A stretch of 64,000 bases of DNA, taken from Bacteroidaceae bacterium (GTDB lineage: Bacteria; Bacteroidota; Bacteroidia; Bacteroidales; Bacteroidaceae). The stretch is taken from NCBI GenBank assembly GCA_017408685.1, contig JAFQUE010000082.1, forward strand, positions 27,127 through 91,126. The letters run 5' to 3'. Each line of letters opens with the position of its first letter. Position 1 is the stretch's first letter. Of the stretch, positions 51,446 through 61,625 are shown one piece after another. Both the position numbers and the translations under genes were made by a program. Below the pieces are notes generated by a model. That model saw only the letters and a list, made by a program, of their open reading frames with translations, did not search any database and was not told where the DNA came from.

Positions 51446-52450
51446 ATGAGCGAATATAAGGCACAAGATTACAAGTTCGGACAGCCGCGTTGGTGTCCGG
51501 GATGTGGCGACCACTCTTTCCTTGGCGCCCTGCACAAGGCTATGGGAGAGTTGGGTGTTGCCCCGCATGAGATTGCAGTAATTTCGGGAATAGGCTGTTC
51601 ATCACGCCTGCCCTATTACATGAACACATACGGTTTCCACACAATACACGGCCGCTCGGCTGCCATTGCCACAGGTGCAAAGGTTGCCAACCCCGGACTC
51701 ACAGTGTGGCAGGTATCGGGCGACGGCGACGGCCTCGCCATCGGCGGCAACCACTTCATACATGCAGTACGCCGCAACATAGACCTTAACATGATTCTGC
51801 TCAACAACCGCATATACGGCCTCACCAAAGGCCAGTACTCGCCGACATCGGTACGCGGATTCGTGAGCAAGTCATCGCCATACGGCACTGTCGAAGACCC
51901 GTTCCGCCCCGCCGAACTCTGTTTCGGCGCACGAGGCAACTTCTTTGCACGCTGTGTCGCTACAGACATGGGCGCTGCAGTAGAGTGCCTCAAGGCTGCG
52001 GCAAAGCACAAGGGAGCCTCGGTTACCGAGGTGCTGCAGAACTGTGTAATCTTCAACAACGGCACACATGAGAGCGTTTACACCAAAGAGGGGCGCGCAA
52101 AGAACGCCATTTACCTCGAGCATGGGAAACCGATGATTTTCGGCGAGAATCGCGAATACGGACTCATGCAGGAAGGTTTCGGTCTTAAGGTAGTCAAGAT
52201 TGGCGAGAACGGCATTACCGAGAACGACATCCTTGTACATGACGCACACTGCAAGGACACTACCCTGCACCTTAAACTGGCGCTCATGGAGGGTCCCGAT
52301 TTCCCCATTGCCCTCGGCGTCATCCGCGATGTGGAGGCAGTGACCTACAACGACGCAGTACATGCACAGGTAGAGGAGGTAAGGAGTGCAAAGAAGTACC
52401 ATAACTTCAGCGAGTTGCTCGAGACAAACGAAATTTGGGAAATCAAGTAG
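51446..52450 (+). CDS. korB: 2-oxoacid:ferredoxin oxidoreductase, beta subunit
   Basis: A 334-residue thiamine diphosphate-binding subunit. RWCPGCGDHSFL near the N-terminus, ISGIGCSSRLPYY, and the TPP motif VSGDGDGLAIGGNHF followed by LLNNRIYGLTKGQYSPTS are signatures of KorB. Works with the gene directly upstream. A very long hairpin follows. Confidence 0.94.
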   Translation: MSEYKAQDYKFGQPRWCPGCGDHSFLGALHKAMGELGVAPHEIAVISGIGCSSRLPYYMNTYGFHTIHGRSAAIATGAKVANPGLTVWQVSGDGDGLAIGGNHFIHAVRRNIDLNMILLNNRIYGLTKGQYSPTSVRGFVSKSSPYGTVEDPFRPAELCFGARGNFFARCVATDMGAAVECLKAAAKHKGASVTEVLQNCVIFNNGTHESVYTKEGRAKNAIYLEHGKPMIFGENREYGLMQEGFGLKVVKIGENGITENDILVHDAHCKDTTLHLKLALMEGPDFPIALGVIRDVEAVTYNDAVHAQVEEVRSAKKYHNFSELLETNEIWEIK

Positions 52451-52454
52451 TATT

Positions 52455-52514
52455 CCCCCCGACCTAAAAGATTGGGCGCACAAATTTGTGCGCCCAATCT
52501 TTTATGTCGGGGGG
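52455..52514 (+). terminator. Long hairpin terminator after korB
   Basis: Arms of 30 bp (52455-52484 and 52485-52514) pair with a single mismatch (52464 with 52505). The core GATTGGGCGCACAAA is fully palindromic and the outer part is a C6 run facing a G7 run. Confidence 0.75.
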
Positions 52515-52693
52515 GACTGACAGCATTCTGCAATGCAACAATTTTTAATTTAACATATTAAAAAGCAGAAAAAAGTTTTCTGGAGAAAAATATTTAACTA
52601 CTTTTGAACTTGGTAAAACCTATATAAGAATCCATAAAAAAGCATAATTTTTATATAAACCCGAAACAAATCATTAAACTTTAACCAAAGGGA

Positions 52694-52701
52694 TATTTTT
52701 G
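52694..52701 (+). promoter_or_regulatory. -7 element before susC (TATTTTTG)
   Basis: TATTTTTG, 39 nt before the ATG at 52741. No -33 TTTG is evident, which would suit a regulated promoter. A small CTTGC/GCAAG hairpin (52702-52716) begins the leader. Confidence 0.45.
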
Positions 52702-52740
52702 CTTGCAAAAAGCAAGTCGTCCCGAATAAAAAAAGACAAT

Positions 52741-55700
52741 ATGAAACTACTTAAATCGGTCGGAAGGTCGCTCATTGCAGCAGCCATCATGGGAATTCCA
52801 CTTTCCTTCCTGCCCGCAGAGTCAAGGGCAAGCACATCGGTAGTACAGCAGGACCCGCAGTACGGGACGGTGAAAGGAACAGTAAAATCGGACAAGGGCG
52901 AAGAGATGATTGGAGCCGTTGTCTACGTTGTGGGCACACAGAACTCGGCATTCGTTGACTTCGACGGTTCATACATCCTCAACAACGTAAAGAAAGGCGC
53001 AACTATCCGTGCCACACTCATGGGCTTCACTTGCGAAGACCAGAAATGGAACGGTGGACCGTTGAACTTCGTGATGATTGAGGAAGACAACCAACTCGAG
53101 GAACTTGTCGTAACCGCCATGGGTATCATGCGTAAGGAGAAATCACTTACTTATGCTACACAGATGGTAAAGGCCGACGACCTCTTCAAGGCACCCGACG
53201 CCAACCTCATCAACTCTCTCGAGGGTAAGGTATCAGGTATTACCATTACTCCAAGTGCCGGTGGTGCCGGTGGTGCATCGAAAATCACTCTCCGCGGTAA
53301 CAAGTCAATCATGGGTGAGAACGCTCCGCTTATCGTTGTGGACGGTGTGCCTATGACAAACAGCATCAGAGGTCAGGAGAGCAATGCCGAAAACCTGACA
53401 TATGCAGGTGTATCAGAGGGTAGCGACCCGCTTTCAATGATTAACCCCGATGATATCGAGTCAATGAACGTCCTCAAGGGTGCGAATGCTGCAGCCCTTT
53501 ATGGTTCGCGTGCAGCCAACGGTGTCATCATGATTACCACAAAGAAGGGTAAAGAGGGTAAGATGGAAGTCACATTCAACTCAAGCACCACATTTGACAC
53601 CCCGCTGTTAACACCCAGATTGCAGAACTCATACGGTGGTTTTGTAACAACAGATGTCAACGGAAAAGTTACAGAATCCCTGAACTACAACAGTTGGGGA
53701 AACAAACTTACAGGAACCGGCACACACGAATTCAATGTTGCCGGAGATAGGGTCTACTTCCAAGAAGCTTTTGTAAACACCGCGCATTTGCGTAACTATG
53801 CAAAGGATGATATAAGCGACTTTTTTGCAATGGGTATAAACTCCAACAACTCAATTTCTATATCGGGAGGTACGGAAAAGATCCAGACGTATGCATCCTA
53901 CTCAAACTCACACTCCATAGGTATGGTTGAAAGCAACCGTTACAATCGTAACACATTCGCATTCCGCCAGAACTACAAATTGTGGGACCGTATAACATTC
54001 AATGTAAGTGTAAACTACAATCAGTCAAAGACCAAAAACCGCGTAGGTGGCGGTACTGTAGGCAACCCGATATACCATCTTTACACAACTCCGCGCGACG
54101 TTGATATGAACTACTATAAAAACAACTACAAAGCCAACGGAGAGTGGTTATCATCAGGAGTTCTTACCACAGACGAAAACACCAAAGAGCAGATTTATAC
54201 AGGATCTCAATCATATTATATTGAGAACGAAGATGGCACATATGAAAGGATCACAGACGGTTATGTAGTTTTAAACGGCATGCAGCAACAATATGCATTC
54301 CAAGCACCTGGTCTGAATAACCCATATTGGTTGAGCAATATGGCAAATGGGGAAACAGATGAGGAGCGTTTCTCGGCTTCGTTCAACGGAACATTGAAGA
54401 TTATAGAAGGATTGAACTTGCAGGCACGTGTTTCTATTGACCATTCAAAGTATCAAGACGAAGGTGGCACATATGCGTCTACATGGGGACCAGTAGACAT
54501 GAACAGATATGGTTCATACTACTTGAACAAGAGCCGTACAAATGAGATATATACAGACTATATGCTTTCATACAACAAGCAGTTGAGCAAAGACTGGTCA
54601 ATGTCTGCATCGGCCGGTTACGTCGGGCACACCCTTAAGGGAGACGAAAGCAGGACTTGGGTTCCCAATGCTACTATTGACATGGCAGCAGTTGGTCAGA
54701 ACTTCATCAAACCCGGCGACCCACTACCTATATCAAATATCATCAATCGTTTTGACCCCTCATCCGGCGGCGCACGCGTAACATCAAAGAGCAAGAGCAG
54801 CAACTGGGACCAGGCGGCTTTGGTAACAGCACAAATCGGATGGAAGGATGCAATTTTTGTTGACGGTTCATACCGCCATGATTGGTATCGTCCTTTCAAA
54901 CAGTTCACATACCTTGGTACAAAGGAAAGTTATGGTTACTTCGGTGTAGGCGCAAATGCCATTTTGAGCGATATAATTAAAATGCCATCTTGGTTCACAT
55001 ACGCAAAATACCGTTTGAGTTATTCTGAAGTAGGTAACTCTATCCCCAATGTAGTTTATAGTGCAGTGAGCATTAATGATGTCCTTGGTACTGCAGGTGT
55101 ATCATCAAGAAACAGATTCACACCTATACCGGAAAAGACCAAATCTTTTGAAACCGGTCTGGAGATGCAGTTCTTCCGTGACCGCCTTACATTAGATGCC
55201 ACTTACTACAACTCTGCAATGCACAACTCATATCTTGAAATTATGGGTACCAACGGTAAACATCAGCCAGTAAACAGCGGTATCATACGCAATCAAGGTG
55301 TTGAACTCACCATTGGTTATGACTGGAAGATAAACCGTAACTGGCGCTGGCAAACAAATGTAAACTTCTCGTACAATCACAACAAAATTGAGGCAACCGC
55401 AAAAGACAAGTATGGAAACCACAAAGATATGGCAACCACGCTTGCAAACGGAAAAATCCAGTTATTATACAGAAAGGGCGGTTCATACGGCGATATATAT
55501 ATTACAGACTTCACACGACACAAAAGCGATGTATACAAATACACTGCTTACGAAGGTTACGTTGATGAAAACAATAATTACGTATATGGCGATGTTGTAA
55601 AGTACACTACAGAAAAAACTGTGACCACAACTGTCAGAGGAGAAAATGACGGCGAAATGGTAGAAACTGTAGTAGAGACACAGCTTGCCAACAAAGCCGG

Positions 55701-56346
55701 TGACATCTACATTAAGAACGGCAAGCCATCGCTTGGCGGTTATGCAGTTGTTACCCAGGGTGGAAAGATTGCCATTCGTGAAGCCAACAAGAAATTCAAA
55801 AAGTATGCCGGAAACCTAAATAGTCCATACCAGTTATCTTGGTCGAACACATTCACCTACAAAGACTTCTCATTATTCTTGCTGATTAACGGTCGCATAG
55901 GTGGAAAGGTTATTTCACTCACAGAAGGATACCTTGACAGATATGGAGCTTCAGAACGTACCGGCGAAGCACGTCTGTACGCAGAGAAGAACAACCTATA
56001 TATGGAAGACGGACGTCATGCTATGAAAATTAATGACGGACGCGATCTTGTTGCGGTAGAAGACTATTACACATTCATTGGTACAAGCGATGCTGCAAAT
56101 TATATATACAATGCAACAAACTTCCGTTTGCGTGAATTGTCATTAGGTTACACGTTCCGCAACCTGTTCGGTGAGTTCAAGAACTTGAGCATATCGTTTG
56201 TATGTCGTAACCTATTCTTTATTTACAAAGAATCACCGGTAGACCCAGACGTATCACTCTCTACTGCCAATGGCTTGGGCGGTATCGACGTATTCAACTA
56301 CCCATCAGCAAGACAGTTTGGTTTGAACATAAAACTAAACCTCTAA
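52741..56346 (+). CDS. SusC/RagA-family TonB-dependent glycan transporter
   Basis: A 1201-residue outer membrane transporter; ATG at 52741 is used because the earlier frame from 52699 lies in the promoter. A signal peptide is followed by a carboxypeptidase-regulatory-like domain (about 42-120), a plug domain (LEELVVTAMGI, then NSLEGKVSGI, and APLIVVDGVPM, the SusC signature) and a C-terminal barrel ending FGLNIKLNL. SusC proteins import oligosaccharides with the help of a SusD lid and TonB energy. SusD follows after 45 bp. DNA of the barrel part is AT-richer than the plug part. In context the cargo is probably an N-glycan. Confidence 0.95.
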   Translation: MKLLKSVGRSLIAAAIMGIPLSFLPAESRASTSVVQQDPQYGTVKGTVKSDKGEEMIGAVVYVVGTQNSAFVDFDGSYILNNVKKGATIRATLMGFTCEDQKWNGGPLNFVMIEEDNQLEELVVTAMGIMRKEKSLTYATQMVKADDLFKAPDANLINSLEGKVSGITITPSAGGAGGASKITLRGNKSIMGENAPLIVVDGVPMTNSIRGQESNAENLTYAGVSEGSDPLSMINPDDIESMNVLKGANAAALYGSRAANGVIMITTKKGKEGKMEVTFNSSTTFDTPLLTPRLQNSYGGFVTTDVNGKVTESLNYNSWGNKLTGTGTHEFNVAGDRVYFQEAFVNTAHLRNYAKDDISDFFAMGINSNNSISISGGTEKIQTYASYSNSHSIGMVESNRYNRNTFAFRQNYKLWDRITFNVSVNYNQSKTKNRVGGGTVGNPIYHLYTTPRDVDMNYYKNNYKANGEWLSSGVLTTDENTKEQIYTGSQSYYIENEDGTYERITDGYVVLNGMQQQYAFQAPGLNNPYWLSNMANGETDEERFSASFNGTLKIIEGLNLQARVSIDHSKYQDEGGTYASTWGPVDMNRYGSYYLNKSRTNEIYTDYMLSYNKQLSKDWSMSASAGYVGHTLKGDESRTWVPNATIDMAAVGQNFIKPGDPLPISNIINRFDPSSGGARVTSKSKSSNWDQAALVTAQIGWKDAIFVDGSYRHDWYRPFKQFTYLGTKESYGYFGVGANAILSDIIKMPSWFTYAKYRLSYSEVGNSIPNVVYSAVSINDVLGTAGVSSRNRFTPIPEKTKSFETGLEMQFFRDRLTLDATYYNSAMHNSYLEIMGTNGKHQPVNSGIIRNQGVELTIGYDWKINRNWRWQTNVNFSYNHNKIEATAKDKYGNHKDMATTLANGKIQLLYRKGGSYGDIYITDFTRHKSDVYKYTAYEGYVDENNNYVYGDVVKYTTEKTVTTTVRGENDGEMVETVVETQLANKAGDIYIKNGKPSLGGYAVVTQGGKIAIREANKKFKKYAGNLNSPYQLSWSNTFTYKDFSLFLLINGRIGGKVISLTEGYLDRYGASERTGEARLYAEKNNLYMEDGRHAMKINDGRDLVAVEDYYTFIGTSDAANYIYNATNFRLRELSLGYTFRNLFGEFKNLSISFVCRNLFFIYKESPVDPDVSLSTANGLGGIDVFNYPSARQFGLNIKLNL

Positions 56347-56391
56347 TGTAATGGCAAACAACTATTAACTAACAAAACGAAATTTAGCATT

Positions 56392-58200
56392 ATGAACAAG
56401 AGATATTTTTTACTCGCCGGGTTGCTGCTACTTGCAACAATTACAATGCAGTCGTGCCTTGATTATGATGACCCCGGTGATGAGCTGGGTGTCGGTTCTG
56501 TTATCGTAGACACAGAACATTATATAGGAAACGTAGATGATATTCCATATTTGAACCAGCCAACAGAAGAAGGTGTAAAAAAAGCAATAGAGACATTAGA
56601 CACTGAACTTGGGCAGATAACTACCGGACAGTACAATATGCGTGGCGGTAAAGAAGGTGGTACTCCTGCAGGTCACGCATACCAGCGCCAGTACAGTTTG
56701 GGTCCCGACCTCTATGCACAATACTTTGTTCTGCCACATAAAGACTTTATGTATGGCTCCCAGACATCTACATATAACGTATCGGCAGAATTCAACAGCG
56801 GTCCATTAGGAGCCTACACGATGGCCAAGAATGCTTTTATGCCACTGTTGCACCATCCTATGGTTGATTCTATTCCGGAAATCAAGGCTATCACCTTGTT
56901 ATACTATTGTATTATAGCACAGGAGAATGCCGACCTTTCAGGCCCGTTCACATACTTTGAGGACAAGCAGAATTCTGAATCTCCATTCGAATACAATACA
57001 GTAAGGGATATTTACTATGGTATTGTCGAAAACATTGATACCATTGTAAATTGTCTGAATCACTACCCAAAACGTCCACAGTGGTACAAGGATTTGCTGA
57101 ATCCGGTTATCAAAAAGAGAATGAAGACCAACGCCTACAATATTGACGGTGAGACCTTGGATTCTTATGTAAGACTAGCAAACTCACTTAAGTTGCGTAT
57201 GGCAATGCACATTGTAAAGGTTGAACCGGCCACAGCAAAGCGCTGGGCCGAGGAGGCCGTTGCAAGCGGTGTTATTGAAAATACAGAGCAACAGCACGGC
57301 ATATATCCGACATCATTCCAGCATCCATTCATAGAAATTGCAGGTTGGCAAGGCGACTTGCGTATTTCAGCTTCATTTGAAAGTTTGCTTATGAGTTTGA
57401 GACATCCCTATGCCGAGTATCTTTTCTTAAAGAACGGTCACGACATAGTCAACAGGGTAACCGGTGAACTCACTCCGGCAGGTACACGTCTATGTGGTAT
57501 ACGATCAGGTGTCCTTGTAGGAGATGGACAGATATACGCTCTTAATATGCGTCAAGGTTATTCTAATTATGACGCAGCCTTAATTGGCAGAGTCCAACCG
57601 CCGCTCTACTTTATCAAATGGGCTGAGGTTGATTTCCTGCGTGCCGAGGGTGCACTGCGTGGTTGGAACATGGATGGACGCGCGCAGTTCTTCTATGAAC
57701 GCGGTATTGACAATGCTTATCTCGAATACTCAAAACGTGTCAACAGAGGTCAATATAAACAACTTGTAGAAGATTATAAAAAACAGAAAACTCCATGGAA
57801 AGACGAAAATGGCAATCCATATGTAAACGTAGACCCTATAGGCGATGGACCGGACTGGGAAAGCGTTACCAAAATTGGCGTAGCCTGGGATGATAGCGAG
57901 GAGAATGAGATTAAATTGGAGAAAATTATTACACAGAAATATCTCGCACTGTTCCCACTCTCCACAGAAGCATGGACTGAATTACGCCGCACCGGCTACC
58001 CCAAGTTGTTCCCGGTACTAAACACTGATGACGGAGATGGTTCAATAGAACAAGGTGACATGATTCGTCGTATTCCATGGGTTCCAACAGACCCTATCGC
58101 TATTGAAATGGTAGAGACAACCGGTATTCCCGCTCTGGGTGGCGAGGACCTGCAGGCAACACGCCTGTGGTGGGACACCCCCGACGAATCAAACTTCTGA
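56392..58200 (+). CDS. SusD/RagB-family glycan-binding lipoprotein (SusD-like_2 type)
   Basis: A 602-residue surface lipoprotein with lipobox TMQSC (Cys22). The TPR-like helical frame of SusD is visible (ITLLYYCIIAQENADLSGPF, YVRLANSLKLRMAMHI). The C-terminus has the pattern ELRRTGYPKLFP, RRIPWVPTDP and LWWDTPDESNF that I associate with the SusD-like_2 subgroup. It forms the lid of the SusC transporter. Cotranscribed with susC; a hairpin at 58207-58240 follows and precedes the GH85 gene. Confidence 0.93.
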   Translation: MNKRYFLLAGLLLLATITMQSCLDYDDPGDELGVGSVIVDTEHYIGNVDDIPYLNQPTEEGVKKAIETLDTELGQITTGQYNMRGGKEGGTPAGHAYQRQYSLGPDLYAQYFVLPHKDFMYGSQTSTYNVSAEFNSGPLGAYTMAKNAFMPLLHHPMVDSIPEIKAITLLYYCIIAQENADLSGPFTYFEDKQNSESPFEYNTVRDIYYGIVENIDTIVNCLNHYPKRPQWYKDLLNPVIKKRMKTNAYNIDGETLDSYVRLANSLKLRMAMHIVKVEPATAKRWAEEAVASGVIENTEQQHGIYPTSFQHPFIEIAGWQGDLRISASFESLLMSLRHPYAEYLFLKNGHDIVNRVTGELTPAGTRLCGIRSGVLVGDGQIYALNMRQGYSNYDAALIGRVQPPLYFIKWAEVDFLRAEGALRGWNMDGRAQFFYERGIDNAYLEYSKRVNRGQYKQLVEDYKKQKTPWKDENGNPYVNVDPIGDGPDWESVTKIGVAWDDSEENEIKLEKIITQKYLALFPLSTEAWTELRRTGYPKLFPVLNTDDGDGSIEQGDMIRRIPWVPTDPIAIEMVETTGIPALGGEDLQATRLWWDTPDESNF

Positions 58201-58206
58201 TACTAT

Positions 58207-58240
58207 TGACAAAAGAACGACCACGGCCGTTCTTTTGTCA
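58207..58240 (+). terminator. Hairpin between susD and the GH85 gene
   Basis: TGACAAAAGAACG (58207-58219) pairs with CGTTCTTTTGTCA (58228-58240) around an 8-nt loop, 6 bp after the susD stop codon. Confidence 0.7.
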
Positions 58241-58383
58241 TATATACCCCATGGCCCCATGGCCGGTGCAGAATGTTTTGAAAAATATCCCAAAAAATTG
58301 CATGCATATCTCAAAAAAAAGTTACATTTGCTAAAAGGAAAATGCAGAAAGCAGATACTATGCTGACATTTTTCAAGCATTAC

Positions 58384-58410
58384 TGCCAAGGCACAGAAAT
58401 AATGCCAAGG
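58384..58410 (+). promoter_or_regulatory. Direct repeat TGCCAAGG before the GH85 gene
   Basis: Two copies of TGCCAAGG (58384-58391 and 58403-58410) start 19 bp apart, about two helical turns, 55-80 bp before the GH85 start codon. Possible operator; no regulator gene is adjacent. Confidence 0.3.
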
Positions 58411-58464
58411 GGACTTTTGATTTTGAGACATTTTATTCATTAACTAACCAAAAATTCTGTATTT

Positions 58465-61400
58465 ATGAAGAAACGTTACTTCGCAGGACTTGCGTTGGTC
58501 TTGACGCTTTGCGGCGCGCCGACACAGTCAACAGCACAGACCTATTCAGAGACTGCAACTGAAGAGATCTACGATTTCTCGGGATTTTCCGATGAAAATC
58601 TTTTAAATCTTTTCTATCAGGCTCTGCAAAATGGTCGCAACTACCCAACAATGGAAGAGTTTGAAGCAGCAGGTATCCAAGCGTCGGACATTGCATTCGT
58701 ACGCTCACACGTTCGCCGCGCAGAGATTATGAGCCGTGCAGACAGGCTGGTTCCTGAAACATACCAGGAGCGTGACCTGTTCATGAATATCCCTATGGAT
58801 GTAGGTTCCGGTGGTGCAGCAGGCTACCCCAATGACAAGTTCGCTGCCGATGTATTCTCAATGTGGCAATACACAAACCTCTTCGGTTCATGGAACCACG
58901 GAATCTTCCAAGCTCCCGGTGCATGGGTGGACGCAGCACACCGCAATGGTACCAAAATAATGAGTGGTATCAAGTTCTTCGAGAGTTGGACTGCAGGCAG
59001 TGGCGACGGTGCATACAGTGCACTTGTAACAAAGAAAGACTCCAATGGAAACTTTATCTACGTAAAGCCACTTATCAACTGCTTGATATTCTTTGGCGCT
59101 GACGGTATTAACTACAACTGGGAAGACAACAGTTACACAGATGATAATATTATTGCATTCCACAAGGCGTTATATAAATATGCTGCCGAAGTTGGTTTTG
59201 CAGACTACAATAGCGCCATATATACAGCAGTATCAGAATTTGGCGATGAAGATGATGTAAATGCACTTTACGGAAACAAAGAAGGAAGAACACATGCAAC
59301 AATGCTTAACTATGCCGGCGGCGACTTCTCTTGGGGTATTGGTGAGACGGTTCTGTTAGCCGAGGAAATAACCGGCAGCAGCAAGGATATCTACACAGGT
59401 GTCTGGATTGTAAGTATGGACCGTCGTTGGACCGCATTGGATGGTGGCGACTATGGTTATGAAGAGGAAGACCTTGCCGCGGCTGCACACCGTTGTGGAA
59501 TTTGTCTTTGGGGTGAGCATGGTCAGAGCCGTTTCATGAGTTATAATGCAGGTGACGGTCCATATGACACACAGGGAAACTACCAGAGACTGCTTGAACG
59601 TGGTTTTTCAGGCGGTAACCGCAATCCGGCAACACGCCCGGCGGTAAGCACTTCAGGCAACAATTGGGAAAAGGGAGCAGACGGCAAGTTACCACTCTCT
59701 ACTTTTGCTGGTATTGCAACATGGATTCCCGAGCGTTCTGCAATCCAGGGCGATTTGCACTTCCTCACACACTTCACTCTTGGTAACGGCGACCGTTACT
59801 TCTACAAGGGCAAGAAATCACACGCAAGCAGTTGGTACAACATTAGTTCTCAAGACCTCGTTCCAACATACCGTTGGTTGTGCCTCAAGTCTAATACAAC
59901 CAATCAAGTCAGCAACGACATTGAGGTCAACTATACACACCTTGATGCCTACACCGGCGGTTCATGTATCGAACTCACCGGCGCAGCAACTGCTACCGGC
60001 ACCGATATAATTCTCTACAAGACAGCTCTCAAGGCTGGCGACGGCGCATACGCGAAGCTTGCCGTAAAGACATTGAAAGAAGCCAAGACTTCGGACCTCT
60101 ACCTCATTCTCAAGAAGAAAGGTAGCGACGCATGGATGGAGTATTCATATGGCAACGTAGCAGGCAACACATGGGAAGAGAAGAAGATTGACCTCTCCGG
60201 CATTGCAAGCGGTGATGTTATCGAGCGTATCGGTTTGCGCGTAAAGGGTAACAACAACGACTATCAGCTTTACGTAGGTAAACTTGAGCTCAATGATGAG
60301 AGCACAGTTACTCCTGCAGCTGTAAAGGATGTTGTTGCCGAGGTCAAGAAAGAAACAAAGAATTCTATGACAGTAAAACTCCACTGGGATGTTGATGCAA
60401 CAGCAATTTCACGCTCTAATTGGGGGTTGGTATATAACGACGAGGCTAACATAAACCACTTTGAGATTCTTTATAAGGTTGGTGAAGAGGGTAAGATTGC
60501 CCTTGTAGGTACAACATCACAATGGGCAACACTTGTCCCGAACATCAACTTCAAGAGCGTCAATGATGTTCCTTTTGTAGGTGTGCGTGCCGTTTCAACC
60601 GACCTCAAGACATGCTCACCTATCCAGTGGGTAGAGATTACACGTGCTCCACAGGCAAACCTCCCCGACGAGGTAGAGGAGGACACATATGGTGTAAGCG
60701 CCATGGATCCTCAGTGTGAGGGCGCTGCCATTGCACGCAAGCAGCGTTATGTTGAGAAAGTTATCACCACAGGTGCTACAGAGAACCTCAACTATTCGGC
60801 AAACGGTCCAGTTGCTGACGGTTCACAGTATGCTGATGCACGCGACCAGGTTCTCGTTGTAGAGCAGGGTCAGGAGGTTACAATGACCATCAAGGCTGCA
60901 GACTTCGACGACGGTCTGAAGTGGTGCTTTGCCGGCGGTTGGCTTGACCTTGATGCAAGCGGTGACTTCAACCACCCTGGTGCCCCAGAGGATGATCCAT
61001 TAAGTGAACGTATCTTCTTTGCTGGAACACTTCGTGCAGCTACTCCAGAGTTCCAGAACCCGGGTCTTACGTTCAAATTCAAAGTTCCCGAGGACGCGAC
61101 TCCAGGCGAAAGCCGTCTACGTATCGTGTTCTCCGATGCATGGTTCGCAGGTATGTTCCTTCCTACAGGTCTTCACGCTAAAGGTTTCTCTATGGACTTC
61201 GGTGCTAAGATCGTAGGTAACAACCCAGGGCGTGCAGCAGTTGACACACGTGACCAGGGCGAGGCAGAGCAGCCCGAGGGCGTTGAGGGCAACACATCAG
61301 TTGAGGATGTTGTAGCCGGCGAAGTTTCTACAGCCGAGGGCGTTGACGGTGCTATAGTTATCAACAACGCCGACAAGGCATGGATATACACAACTGACGG

Positions 61401-61515
61401 TAAACTCGTTGAGTTTGTAAAGAACCCTTCACAGGTTGCAGTTGAGCCTAACGTATACCTTGTAAAGATGCAGAAGGACAATGTAATCCGCTCGGCCAAG
61501 GTGGCTGTCAAGTAA
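58465..61515 (+). CDS. GH85 endo-beta-N-acetylglucosaminidase with GEVED and probable T9SS sorting domain
   Basis: A 1016-residue secreted enzyme that should cut between the two core GlcNAc residues of N-glycans. Order: signal peptide (1-25), GH85 barrel (about 100-480), fibronectin/galactose-binding-like modules (about 480-735), a GEVED-like domain (about 745-910; GGWLDLDASGDFNH, ESRLRIVFSDAWF), an acidic linker, and a C-terminal region (about 955-1016; AWIYTTDGKLVEFV ... YLVKMQKD ... KVAVK) typical of T9SS type A sorting domains. The GH85 catalytic pair N-x-E is N218 and E220 (INYNWED), preceded by AAHRNGTKIMSGI. It is downstream of susCD but separated by a hairpin. GH85 assignment is by motif; confidence good but not complete. 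Confidence 0.85.
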   Translation: MKKRYFAGLALVLTLCGAPTQSTAQTYSETATEEIYDFSGFSDENLLNLFYQALQNGRNYPTMEEFEAAGIQASDIAFVRSHVRRAEIMSRADRLVPETYQERDLFMNIPMDVGSGGAAGYPNDKFAADVFSMWQYTNLFGSWNHGIFQAPGAWVDAAHRNGTKIMSGIKFFESWTAGSGDGAYSALVTKKDSNGNFIYVKPLINCLIFFGADGINYNWEDNSYTDDNIIAFHKALYKYAAEVGFADYNSAIYTAVSEFGDEDDVNALYGNKEGRTHATMLNYAGGDFSWGIGETVLLAEEITGSSKDIYTGVWIVSMDRRWTALDGGDYGYEEEDLAAAAHRCGICLWGEHGQSRFMSYNAGDGPYDTQGNYQRLLERGFSGGNRNPATRPAVSTSGNNWEKGADGKLPLSTFAGIATWIPERSAIQGDLHFLTHFTLGNGDRYFYKGKKSHASSWYNISSQDLVPTYRWLCLKSNTTNQVSNDIEVNYTHLDAYTGGSCIELTGAATATGTDIILYKTALKAGDGAYAKLAVKTLKEAKTSDLYLILKKKGSDAWMEYSYGNVAGNTWEEKKIDLSGIASGDVIERIGLRVKGNNNDYQLYVGKLELNDESTVTPAAVKDVVAEVKKETKNSMTVKLHWDVDATAISRSNWGLVYNDEANINHFEILYKVGEEGKIALVGTTSQWATLVPNINFKSVNDVPFVGVRAVSTDLKTCSPIQWVEITRAPQANLPDEVEEDTYGVSAMDPQCEGAAIARKQRYVEKVITTGATENLNYSANGPVADGSQYADARDQVLVVEQGQEVTMTIKAADFDDGLKWCFAGGWLDLDASGDFNHPGAPEDDPLSERIFFAGTLRAATPEFQNPGLTFKFKVPEDATPGESRLRIVFSDAWFAGMFLPTGLHAKGFSMDFGAKIVGNNPGRAAVDTRDQGEAEQPEGVEGNTSVEDVVAGEVSTAEGVDGAIVINNADKAWIYTTDGKLVEFVKNPSQVAVEPNVYLVKMQKDNVIRSAKVAVK

Positions 61516-61538
61516 TACAAATATCATAACATACGATC

Positions 61539-61566
61539 AGTGGTGCGCTCACGTGAGCGCACCACT
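61539..61566 (+). terminator. Terminator after the GH85 gene
   Basis: A perfect 28-bp palindrome (arm AGTGGTGCGCTCAC) followed by TTTGTTT. Confidence 0.8.
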
Positions 61567-61597
61567 TTTGTTTGCTCCGTATTTTTGAGTACCTTTG
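61567..61597 (+). promoter_or_regulatory. Promoter of the nhaC-like gene
   Basis: TTTG at 61567-61570, a 19-bp spacer and TACCTTTG at 61590-61597. The -33 box directly adjoins the preceding terminator stem. Confidence 0.6.
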
Positions 61598-61625
61598 CAA
61601 GGTAAATGCAAAACGCAACAGAATT

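Noticed and set aside
52455-52515. C6/G7 runs as a second contingency locus
   Set aside because: They are the outer part of a terminator stem, not in a coding region or promoter spacer.
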